DNA from: Saccopteryx bilineata
Taxonomy: Eukaryota > Chordata > Mammalia > Chiroptera > Emballonuridae
DNA length: 64,000 nucleotides
Assembly: GCF_036850765.1 (NCBI RefSeq)
Contig: NC_089490.1
Coordinates: 109,437,074-109,501,073, forward strand
Reading direction: 5' to 3'
The notes beneath the pieces were generated by a model, which was given only the letters and a program-made list of their open reading frames with translations, was not told where the DNA came from and ran no database searches. Every line of letters begins with the position of its first letter. Within the stretch, counting starts at the first letter, position 1. Below, one piece after another: positions 19,612 to 29,135 of this stretch. Made by a program: the position numbers and the translations under genes.

Positions 19612-19770
19612 TGAAACACTACTCAGCCATAAGAAAAGATGACATACTGCCATTTGTGACAACATGGGTGAATCTTGAGAATATCATTTTAAGCAAAATA
19701 AGTCAGACAGAAAAAAGAACCATATGATTTCACTCATATGTGGGATATAAAACTGAAAGCAACAAATTAA
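19500..19770. mobile_element. L1 3' fragment with internal inversion
   Basis: 19500-19580 reads as antisense L1 ORF2 end and 19612-19770 as sense ('ctactcagccataagaaaag'), joined at a (TG)n run (about 19579-19610). This is the pattern of a 5'-inverted L1. Confidence 0.6.
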
Positions 19771-20857
19771 CAATGCAATATCTTAAAAACAGACAGTGGC
19801 ATGATCAGATTTGATTTAGAATGGTAACAAGTAATAGAAAGGGGCTACTAGAGACAGATCACAAGATTATTACAATTGTCCACATTTCTCATGAAAAATG
19901 TGCCTGAAAATGGGCTGGGAGTATATTACATACACCTCTTACAACTGTCTTCATTAATCTTTACCACTTAAGGGAAAGCCAAAATGTTTTGCACCAATCT
20001 GACAAGTTCTAAACCAACATGAAATTCTACAACATTTTAAGACATGAGCCTACCATAGAGAGGTTCAGCTTCCTAAGCAATTTGTTTTCCAGGGACCATT
20101 AAAAGCCTTAATTGACACTGTCAAGTCAGGATCAACATTAATGTATTCCCAGAGTAACTATGCATTTAGTTTGAACTAAGATTAAAAATGAGAGACTACT
20201 AAAATAAGGTTAAATACAAACTAGTAAGATTTTAAGGAACAAATGCTGATACAAAAAGACATATAGCTCTTGGTTCCTGAGGTTAGCATGAGAGAGCAGA
20301 GAGAATAGAGCTAGCAGCGGGAGGAGGCCACGTGGAGAAGGCCAGGAAAAGCAGCCAAGATGGCGGAGTACTGAGTGAGATGCCAGTTTGTACAGAGTTT
20401 GTATCTGGGATAAGGAAGGAAATGGGGAACTGAGGAGAATAAGGCTGTTGAGCTAGAAACCTTTGATTCTAGGAAACTCGGATAAATCAGTAGCTTTGTG
20501 AGCACTGAATGTGACTGGGGTTTTGGAGCCCAGTGTGTATTTTTACTTGCCCGCCGGGTGCAAGCTAGATTAAAGACTATGGCCCACCAGTTTTTGGCTC
20601 CATGGTTTCTTTACCGACTGTCCGAATCCAATGCGAACCTGCATGAGCCAGGCAGCTCTGATGCTGGCCATGGCCCTGCCTCCTGGCTTTACACTTTGAT
20701 TCTTGGAAACTCGGATTCTAGGAAACTCGGGTAAGTCAGTAGCTTTGTGAGCACTGAATGAGTGGGTTTTGGAGCCCAGTGTGTGTTTTTATTTGCCCGC
20801 CGGTGTAAGCTAGGATTAAAGATGATGGCCCACCATTTTTTGGCTCCGTTGTTTCTT

Positions 20858-21421
20858 TCTTTCTTTTTTTTTTTTTTTTACAGGGACAGAGAGAGAGAGT
20901 CAGAGAGAGGGATAGACAAACAGACAGACAGGAACGGAGAGATGAGAAGCATCAATCATTAGTTTTTTGGGTTTTTTTTTCTTTTTTTTTTCTTTTTTTT
21001 TATTGATTTTTTAATTGATTTTTAGAGAGAGGGGAGAGAGAGAGAAGGGGGAGGAGCAGGAAGCATCAACTCCCATATGTGCCTTGACCAGGCAAGCCCA
21101 GGGTTTCGAACCGGCAACCTCAGTGTTCCAGGTCGACGCTTTATCCCACTGCGCCACCACAGGTCAGGCAATCATTAGTTTTTTGTTGCGCATTGCAACA
21201 CCTTAATTGTTCATTGATTGCTTTCTCATACGTGCCTTGACCGGGGGCCTTCAGCAGACCAAGTAACTCCTTGCTCGAGCCAGCGACCTTGGGTCCAAGC
21301 TTGTGAGCTTTTGCTCAAACCAGATGAGCCCGCGCTCAAGCTGGCGTCCTCGGGGTCTCGAACCTGGGTCTTCCGCAACCCAGTTCGATGCTCTATCCAC
21401 TGCGCCACTGCCTGGTCAGGC
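20858..21421 (-). repeat. SINE type B, antisense, interrupted by SINE C
   Basis: Inserted in the LTR with target text 'gctccgttgtttctt' before and 'gctccggtgtttctt' after. It is split at 20969/21170 by a type C element. Confidence 0.9.
20970..21169 (-). repeat. SINE type C nested in SINE B
   Basis: 16-bp exact TSD AATCATTAGTTTTTTG at 20954-20969 and 21170-21185. It is the youngest event in a three-layer nest. Confidence 0.93.
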
Positions 21422-21829
21422 TGCTCCGGTGTTTCTTTACCGACTGCCGAATCCAATGCGAACCTGCATGGGCCAGGCGGCTGTGATGGTGGCCATGGCT
21501 ACTGGCTTTACAGGAGCCTTTGCCTGTTTTTGTTTGGGTGGTCTTCATTTATCCCACACTGCATTTCTAAAGTAAAAGAGCTGAAACAGATGATTCTGAA
21601 TTGTGGAAACTGGATGTGCAAGTTGGTCTTGGGATCCGACGTGGATGCTGCTACCATCTTCCATTGCCTGACGGGGTTTGCATGGTTCCCGTTTCACCCA
21701 CTTGGGATTCAGAATTTGAGGTGAGCACATCTGATTGGGCAAGCCTATGTGATGCTCTGGATGCCAGGGAGGGGGAACATACCTTACCTCTAATGGGAGT
21801 TGGTCTCCTCAGAAGAAAAGGCGTCTCCT

Positions 21830-22240
21830 GGCCCTGGCCGGTTGGCTCAGTGGTAGAGCGTCGGCCTGGCATGCAGAAGTCCTGGGTTCAATTCCCAGCC
21901 AGGGCACATAGGAGAAGCGCCCATCTGCTTCTCCACCCCACCCCCTCTCCTTCCTCTCTGTCTCTCTCTTCCCCTCCCGCAGCCAAGGCTCCATTGGAGC
22001 AAAGATGGCCCGGGCGCTGGGGATGGCTCCTTGGCCTCTGCCCCAGGCGCTAGAGTAGCTCTGGTCACAACAGAGCGATGCCCCACAGGGGCATCGCATC
22101 GCCCCTGGTGGGCAGAGCGTCGCCCCTGGTGGGCGTGCCGGGTGGATCCTGATCGGGCGCATGCGGGAGTCTGTCTGTCTCTCCTCGTTTCCAGCTTCAG
22201 AAAAATACAAAAAAAAAAAAAAAGAGAGAGAAAGAAAAAG
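21830..22240 (+). repeat. SINE type A
   Basis: TSD AAAAGGCGTCTCCT (21816-21829) against AAAAGGTGTCTCCT (22241-22254). Full length. Confidence 0.93.
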
Positions 22241-22254
22241 AAAAGGTGTCTCCT

Positions 22255-23050
22255 AAACCTAAGAATAAGATCCAGGTGCATGGTGACTCAAAAGAATAAA
22301 AAACCCTGCTGTATCTTTCATTCTCACCATGGCTTTGGGTTGCCCAAATTACCTATTTTCACGGATTCAGGTTTTCTCTGACACAGTTTAGTCTAACTTA
22401 GTGTGCCCATTTCTCTCCCATACGGATGAGGAGTAAATGGACCATTCCCCTACTGGACTCTGACGGGACCTTGTCTTTTCAGCTTTTAAGCCTACCCTGT
22501 TTCAGCAAGTCATAACCTTACATTATTGATAAGATTTGAATTCAAAAACAAGAGAATAAAGTGAGTTTAAAAGGAAAAAAATTAAAACTAAATGAAATTG
22601 CTTTTTTTAATATATGTGATTCAGAGCTAATTTTTTTATGACTTGAAAGGCTTTGGCTTTTGCTAGGAAACAGACTGGGCCTTGCCAACAGGAGGCAGCA
22701 GGAAAATGGTGAGAGAACGACTGACTAGCTGCTCCCTGTTTCACTGAAAGGTTGGGAGGAGAAAAGGTGACAATCTCCAGTTCAACTCAGTTGTAGTTGA
22801 GCACAATGAGTCAATCCTTAACTGGAAGAGGGTAGGACTCAGATGCCTAGAGGCAGGAAATTGGATTAAAACAAGAGTGCTAACAGCTTTCAGAACGCAT
22901 TCTTTGTCTTAATGAATGTTAGAAGAGGGAGGGAGCATTCAGATCACTTCATAGGGTAACTGGGTTCAAAGAGGGAAAATGACGTCAAAAAGGACATACT
23001 GAGTGATGGTGGAGTTGGCATTAAACCTGTTTCCTATACTACCAAGACCA
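22255..23050. other. Intergenic, nothing recognised
   Basis: No gene or confident repeat. The 3' part leads into L1 sequence. Confidence 0.5.
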
Positions 23051-23059
23051 TTAACCTTA

Positions 23060-23550
23060 ATTCTATTCAAAAGGAAACAAAAAGTATCTGGATTGGAAAT
23101 GAAGAAGTAAAACTGCCTTTATTTGTAGAAGATGCGCTTGTCTAGGTTGGAATATCTGACAGAATTTATAAAAAGCTATGGGAACTAATAAGAAAGCTCT
23201 GTGTGGTAGCAGAATAAAAAATAGGATTAATATACAAAGATCAATTGTATTTCCAGGTACCAGCAACACACAATTGGAAATTTAAAAAAAAATACTATTT
23301 ACAGTAGCATCAGAAAATTTAAATACTTGGACATAAATTAGGGGCAAAAGATATAAAAGATCTCCCTACATTAGAAACTGCAAACCATTGTTGGCAGAAA
23401 CGAAAGATGACTTGAATAATGAAGAGCTAAACCATATTTATGGGTTGGAAGTCTCAGTATTATTAAGATATCAGTTCTCTCTAAATGACCTATAAATTCA
23501 ATAAAATCATAATCAATATTTCAGCAACTTTATTAAAGGTTGTGTTAAGC
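23060..23550 (+). mobile_element. L1 ORF2 fragment, sense
   Basis: Sense L1 ORF2 text ('caattgtatttccaggtac', 'actatttacagtagcatca', 'gcaaaccattgttggcag'), full of stops. It resumes at about 25425-25560 after the LTR block. Confidence 0.8.
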
Positions 23551-23553
23551 CTA

Positions 23554-24300
23554 ATCCAGAGGGACCCGAAACATTGAAGACACAAACAAAGTCCGTCGAT
23601 TACACATCAAAGCTTTATTGTCTAGCTTGGCCAAGCGGCGGCATCTCTGACAGAAGTCTGAGGGAGAGCGTGCCAGCCCTTTGTTCTACTTAGTTTTTAT
23701 AGTATTGTAAGTGGGAAGTACAGAAGCAAAAATTGTAATTAGGAGCCCCTTACCACTATTGGTTATAGTCATATGTCCTTTAACATGATAGGACCACATT
23801 CAATTTGCAAGCCATACATTATTTTGGAGAAAACAAAATTTACAAGTCAACACAATGGTAGAAAGATGTCTTTTTACATATTAAAAGGCATTCCTATATT
23901 ATCTAGTGTTTTCTACCATCTCTTTGTCCAGAGTCACACGTGTTAATCACACACATTTACATAGGAGAGGTAGTTTCTGTGGGGACAAATGTCCACAAAT
24001 GTTTCATTGCTATAAGAAAAGGTTTATTTTGGCTTTTCTCTCCCTGTACCTGGCTAGCCATTCACCCCTTTCCCCACAGGCATGGTGGAATGTCTGGGAA
24101 TCCATGTTTTCCTCCCCTTTACATTTACAATACAATGCCAAGGGCCATCCTGGTCATGCCAATCACACAGTACAGGGACTATTTCTCACAATTTCTCTGT
24201 ACATCTTAACCCAAATTAATAAAATGTTCTTCAAGCCTCCTGTTGGGCAGATAAAATATACTATGCTCACTTTGTTAAAGATGGCGCTGCCCATGTGGAG
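23554..24300 (-). mobile_element. ERV LTR-like sequence, antisense
   Basis: Reverse complement carries AATAAAGCTTTGATGTG near 23605, a polyadenylation signal in an R-like context. It sits inside the L1 of 23.06-25.56 kb. The 136-aa frame in it is not a gene. Confidence 0.5.
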
Positions 24301-24399
24301 GCCTTTGCCCAGGTGATATTAATGTGTGTTGGGGGCGGCGGGCTGTGGGCAGGCAGAATCCTTGTAGCCTGGGGCTTGGTTTAGGACTAAGCCTTTCCC

Positions 24400-25353
24400 A
24401 CCCTTTTTGATGTGGTGTGGTAAATCCAATCATGCCTCAGAGAAGTGACTTTGTATTAGAGATTTCCCTGTTTTGTATATTAGATTAAGGGTTATGAATC
24501 TACACTATAAAATGGGGGCAGAAGAGGAGCTTGCTCTCTTGGTTCTGAGATTATCATTAGAGGAGATAGCAGAGAGCAGAGAAAGGCCACGTGGAGAAGG
24601 CCAGGAGAAGCAGCCAAGATGGTGGAGTGTTGAGTGAGAAGCCAGTTTGTGCAGTTTGTGCAGGGAGAAGGCAGGAGATGGGGAACAGAGGTGAATAAGT
24701 CTGATGAGCTAGAAACCTTTGATTCTAGGTGTAGCATCCACCAGGGTACAAAACAGATGTCAAAGACTTTCAGGAATTTAGATGGAAAATTTATTGGCCA
24801 AGCTTTTAACCTGCGCAGGGGCGGACTCTCGGGTGTCTTAGGGACACTATACTCTTAAAAAGTCGCAGATGAGAACCGCGCCCAAACGCTTACAAAACTA
24901 GGTCTTATATAGGCTGAGCAAGCAAGCAGTTTCCAAAAGCAGACTTGGCTATTAGCTATTGGCAGGGGGGGAGGGGGGAGGGAGTCACATGGCATAGTAA
25001 CATAGGGCAGGTAGTGGAAGTTTTAAAACTGTTACAAATCTAGATAGACAGGATATGGGGGCTGGGTCAGCTCTAAGTTCCTTGTTCCTTATGCAACCTC
25101 TCATGCAACCTTCAGGGTAAGGTGGGTCCCTACGCTAGGAAACTCAGATAAGTCAGTAGCTTTGTGAGCACTGAATGTGAGTGGGTTTTGGAGCCCAGTG
25201 TGTGTTTTTACTTGCCTGCTGGGTGCAAGCTAGGATTAAAGATGATGGCCCATCAGTTTTTGGCTCCGTTGTTTCTTTAACGACTGTCTGAATCCAATGC
25301 GGACCTGCATGGGCCAGGCGGATGTGCTGATGGCCGCGGCTACTGGCTTTACA
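24400..25353 (+). mobile_element. ERV LTR, split by another solo LTR
   Basis: TATA-like 'ctataaaatgggg' near 24506, 'gccaagatggtggag', U5-like 'gattaaagatgatggccca' and end 'ctactggctttaca' at 25353. It is interrupted at 24729/25135. Confidence 0.6.
24730..25134 (-). mobile_element. Solo LTR nested in another LTR
   Basis: 405 bp starting TGTAGCATCC and ending CCCTACG, flanked by CTAGG at 24725-24729 and 25135-25139. On the - strand it has AATAAA ('ggccaataaattttcc'). The 3' CA on the + strand appears mutated. Confidence 0.6.
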
Positions 25354-25424
25354 CCTCCCAAAATATTAATATTAATTCTGTAGCTTTTGGTACTTTACAA
25401 CACCTACGGGTGAGGTGGCGCAGT

Positions 25425-25561
25425 GGCTCCTCAGTAGAAATTGACGAATTCACTTTAAACTTATATTAAAATGCAACAGACTAAAAAAATAGCCAAAATA
25501 ATTTATTTTAAATTGGAGGATTAATAGTGTCTGATATTAAGATTTATTTAAACTATGGTAA
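25425..25561 (+). mobile_element. L1 ORF2 fragment continued
   Basis: 'aatagccaaaataattta' and 'gtctgatattaagatttattta' continue the L1 of 23.06 kb. Confidence 0.7.
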
Positions 25562-26345
25562 TGTTGGGCAAATGAGTTTGTAAAATCTGTATTTTCTGAG
25601 TTTGCCCACTTTTATTGTTAAAAATGGCACTGGTCTGTGAAATTGCTAATTTCCTTCCTGCTTGGGAAGGGCCATTGTTATGCTAATGTTGCTGTAGGAG
25701 AGGTTTTTGGCTCCAAAAGAGTCTTAAAAAAGAGGAGAGAAGTGATAGATAGTGAATTCCAAAATGCCCTCTTGATGTTTCGCTTATCTGTCAGACCTCA
25801 CCCTTACTGGACAGAGGATTTCCAAGAAGCTGGCAAGCCCCCCAAGGAGGGGCATTCCGAATATACCAGGACTTTTGATTCAACACCCACATGCTCGAAG
25901 CCCCCCATGGAGGAGCATTCCGGACATACCAGGACTTTTGCCTCAGTATCCCCTCAGGCTCTCCCAAACACTATATAACTCGCCCCTAGTCTGTAACTGG
26001 TGCTCTTCTCCCCAGGAGAAGTGCCCGGCAGGGTTCCTTTCTTCCTTTCAATAAAGCCTGTTACTCTGGTCTTTCGGACTCCCATGGATTCCAACAAGAA
26101 GGAGAAAGGAGAGAAAGGAAGCCATTTTTGCAGAGAGGGAAGCCAAGATGGCAGGGTGCTGAAGGAGAAACCAGTTTCTGCAGAGAGGAAAATGGAGAAG
26201 GTGTGCAGATGGGGAGCCAGAGGTGACTGAGACTGGTGAGGGCCTTTGATTCTAGGAAAAACTGGAGAATGTGTCAGGGTTTTGGAGCCCTCTGTGTGTG
26301 TTTTTACTTGCCTGCCGGTTCAAGGCTAGAATAAAGGAATGGCCC
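25562..26345 (+). mobile_element. Gammaretrovirus-like LTR with U3 repeats, fused to a second LTR piece and A-tail
   Basis: Starts TGTTGGGCAAATG. U3 contains two tandem ~62-bp units at about 25829-25950 ('agccccccaaggagg', 'agccccccatggagg'). TATA 'actatataactcg' lies near 25972, and 'tcaataaagcctgttactc' near 26058. From about 26093 a different LTR piece ends AATAAAGGAATGGCCCACT followed by 18 A. No viral coding sequence. Confidence 0.6.
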
Positions 26346-26446
26346 ACTAAAAAAAAAAAAAAAAAAGACATATATATCATGTACTAGATTCATGTTTAAG
26401 ATCCAAAGCATTACAGTGAAATACCACCTTGGATGTCCTGCAATTT

Positions 26447-26799
26447 ATTTTTTTCTTTTTCCTTCATTTCCGAAGCTGGAAACAGGGAAGCAGTCAGACA
26501 GACTCCCGCATGCGCCCCACCGGGATCCACCTGGCATGCCCACCAGGGGGCATCACTCTGCCGCAATCAGAGCCATTCTAGCGCCTGAGGCAGAGGCCAC
26601 AGAGCCATCTTCAGCGCCAGGGCAAACCTTGCTACAGTGGAGCTTTGGCTGAGGGAGGGGAAGAGAGACAGAGAGAAAGGAGAGGGGGAGGGGTGAAGAA
26701 GCAGATGGGTGCTTCTCCTGTGTGCCCGGGCCGGGAATCGAACCCAGGACTCCCACACGTCAGGCCAACGCTACACCACTGAGCCAACTGGCCAGGGCT
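26447..26799 (-). repeat. SINE type A, antisense
   Basis: Exact TSD GGATGTCCTGCAATTT at 26431-26446 and 26800-26815. Confidence 0.95.
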
Positions 26800-26818
26800 G
26801 GATGTCCTGCAATTTTAA

Positions 26819-26993
26819 AAAAAATGTTCCTTTATTTAGTTAGTTAGTTAGTTCTAGAGGGGAGAGAGGGGGGGGAGGGGGAAGGAGCAGGAAGTATCAA
26901 CTCCCATAAGTACCAGGCAAGCCCAAGGTTTTGAACCGGCAACTTCAGTGTCCCAAGTTGACGCTTTATACACTGCGCCACTACAGGTCAGGC
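26819..26993 (-). repeat. SINE type C, antisense
   Basis: (TTAG)n-containing tail, then the type C body ending 'ccactacaggtcaggct'. Target text 'tgcaattt' on both sides. Confidence 0.9.
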
Positions 26994-27000
26994 TTGCAAT

Positions 27001-27178
27001 TTTTTTTTTTTATTCATTTTAGAGAGGAGAGAGAAAGGGAGAGAGACAGAGAGGGAGAGGGAGAGGAGAAAGAGACAGAGAGAGAGAAGGTGGGGAAGAG
27101 CTGGAAGCATCAACTCCCATATGTGCCTTGACCAGGCAAGCCCAGGGTTTCGAACCGGCGACCTCAGCATTTCCAGGC
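27001..27178 (-). repeat. SINE type C, antisense, 5'-truncated
   Basis: Runs to 'cctcagcatttccagg' and lacks the last ~35 bp of the tRNA head. Flanks 'ggcttgcaatttttt' on both sides. Confidence 0.9.
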
Positions 27179-27184
27179 TTGCAA

Positions 27185-27625
27185 TTTTTTTATGTGCTTC
27201 CCTACACTTGCCCTTGTTCTGATGGCTTAGCAGGAGCTCTGAGATGCCCTCTCTTCTTGCACAGTAATGAAAGAGCCACAGGGTGGCAGCAAAGGTTAAA
27301 AATATGAGTACTGCTGCTTTATTATTTGTTTTAAAAATACTTGTAAAAAATCAAAAAGTTAGGCAAGGTAAGAGAGAATAAGGGAAATAAAATCATGATG
27401 GAAACTTAAAAGAAGAAGATAACAAAATAAGGTACCTAGTATAAATTATCTTTACCTGTGGGAAGAATTATACAATCATGGGAATAGTTAGCTAATTGGT
27501 AGCAAGGAGGTGTGTTTTTTGTGTGGAGTGTTTTCTTTGGTTGGTTTTTGTTTTGGGGAGATTTTTTAGAATTAGTATATTCTGTTAAGAAATATCACAT
27601 TTCTTTGTTTGCTACAAATGAATTG
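27185..27625. other. Intergenic, nothing recognised
   Basis: AT-rich. No feature supported. Confidence 0.5.
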
Positions 27626-27630
27626 TGACT

Positions 27631-27882
27631 CTAAACCTCACTTCCATTGGGCCACAGAAAATTTAGCTTAGATGTTCTGGGATTTTCCCCACTTGGAAAT
27701 CTAATACAAAACCGAGGTGCTGCATCCCATCCCAGGGCCATTGGCAGTCTGTAGTCCACATGACCCTTCGAGATCCACCTCTCTGTGGCCTCCTTGTCAT
27801 TCTTGGTGATAATCTTTGAACAAACACAGGTGGCTGGGTCTGGCATACAGCCTTCCACATGCTCCATGCAGACTTCTCTCTA
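27631..27882 (-). pseudogene. Coding-like fragment of unknown family
   Basis: The - strand frame after a 'gacgttag' acceptor-like site reads R-E-V-C-M-E-H-V-E-G-C-M-P-D-P, then W-I-S-K-G-H-V-D-Y-R-L-P-M-A-L-G-W-D, and ends L-W-P-N-G-S-E-V before a stop. Balanced composition and two adjacent cysteine motifs look like real protein, and it matches no repeat here. It could be a lone exon or a retrogene fragment. I do not recognise it. Confidence 0.35.
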
Positions 27883-28121
27883 ACGTCCCAAAAGAATCCA
27901 CTGACCTCCTTCTACTCAGCCTAGAATTGTTTCAGTCTGAGGAAATGTTTGAATCCTTTTCAGTTTAGTCATAAACCTTAGTCTCTTATTTGGCTTTCTG
28001 CCTTCTCAAATTCTTTTATTTCCCTAACTATTTATTCTTATAAAATAAATAAAATAAAATAAAATAAAAAACAGAAACCTTGCCCCAAACTTACCTGGAG
28101 GTTTAATTCTTTTGGATTTTT

Positions 28122-28311
28122 TTTTTAATTTTTATTTATTCATTTTTTTTTTTTTTTAGAGAGGAGAGAGAGAGAGAGAGAGAGACAGGGGGGAGGAGCT
28201 GGAAGCATCAACTCCCATATGTGCCTTGACCAGGCAAGCCCAGGGTTTCGAACCGGCAACCTCAGCATTTCCAGGTCGACGCTTTATCCACTGCGCCACC
28301 ACAGGTCAGGC
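28122..28311 (-). repeat. SINE type C, antisense
   Basis: TSD TTCTTTTGGATTTTT on both sides. Clean type C body. Confidence 0.93.
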
Positions 28312-29135
28312 TTCTTTTGGATTTTTTACAGAGACAATCATGCAATCTATGAACAAAGACAGTTTTATTTCTTTTTTACCAATCTGTATGCCTTTTATAT
28401 GTCCTTTCTTGTCTTATTGCATTAGCTAGGACTTTCAAGATGATGTTAAATAGGAATGGTTAGAAGGGATACCTTTGTCTTGTTCCATATGTTAGGAGAA
28501 AGCATCTAGCCTCTCACTGTTAATATACTGTTAGCTGCAGGTATTTTGTAGATGTTCTCTATCAAGTGGAGGAAGTTCTCCTGTATTCCTAGTTGGGTGG
28601 GAGTTTTTATCATGATGTTATATATTTTTTTAATGCTTTTTCTGCATGTATTGTTATAATCATATAACTTTTATTCCTATCCTATTTATACAATGGATTA
28701 CAATATTGATTTTTAAAAGATGAACTAGCCTTGCATATCTGAGATAAATTCCACTTTTTATGGCATAGAATTAATTTTCCACATGATTTGATTAGCTAAT
28801 ACTTTGTTAAGGACTTTTGCATTTTGTTCATGAGAGAGACTGTAGTTTTCCTTTTCTGTGACATCTGGTTTTGGTGCTGGGATAAAGTGGTCTCATATAA
28901 TGGGGTAGGCAGTGTTCCCTCTGCTTCTATTTTCTGGAAGAGATTGTAGAGAATTTGGTATTATTTCTTCCTTAAATGTTTGGCAGAATTCACCAGTGAA
29001 ATGATTTGGGGCTGGTGCTTTCTGTTTGGAAGGTTATTAATTATTTACTTAATTTCTTTAATATAGTCCAATTTAGTTTTTCAATTTCTTTATATGAGTT
29101 TGGTAGATTATATCTTTCTAAGAATTGGTCTAGTT

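Larger units (their letters stand above)
20270..21512 (+). mobile_element. Retroviral-type LTR fragments, internally duplicated and nested
   Basis: ERV LTR with R/U5-like text 'gattaaaga', 'ggcccacca', 'tttttggctcc' and ends 'ctggctttaca' at 20692 and 21512. The segment from 'tttgattct(a/t)gg' is repeated, giving two partial copies. The second is split by SINE B (20858-21421). Related to LTRs at 24.5-25.35, 26.1-26.35 and 33.4 kb. No retroviral genes are seen. Confidence 0.65.

Noticed and set aside
21218..21724. 168-aa open frame
   Set aside because: Runs through SINE B and LTR sequence in unrelated frames; a repeat shadow.
23906..24316. 136-aa frame
   Set aside because: Falls in antisense LTR-like sequence, with no retroviral protein motif.
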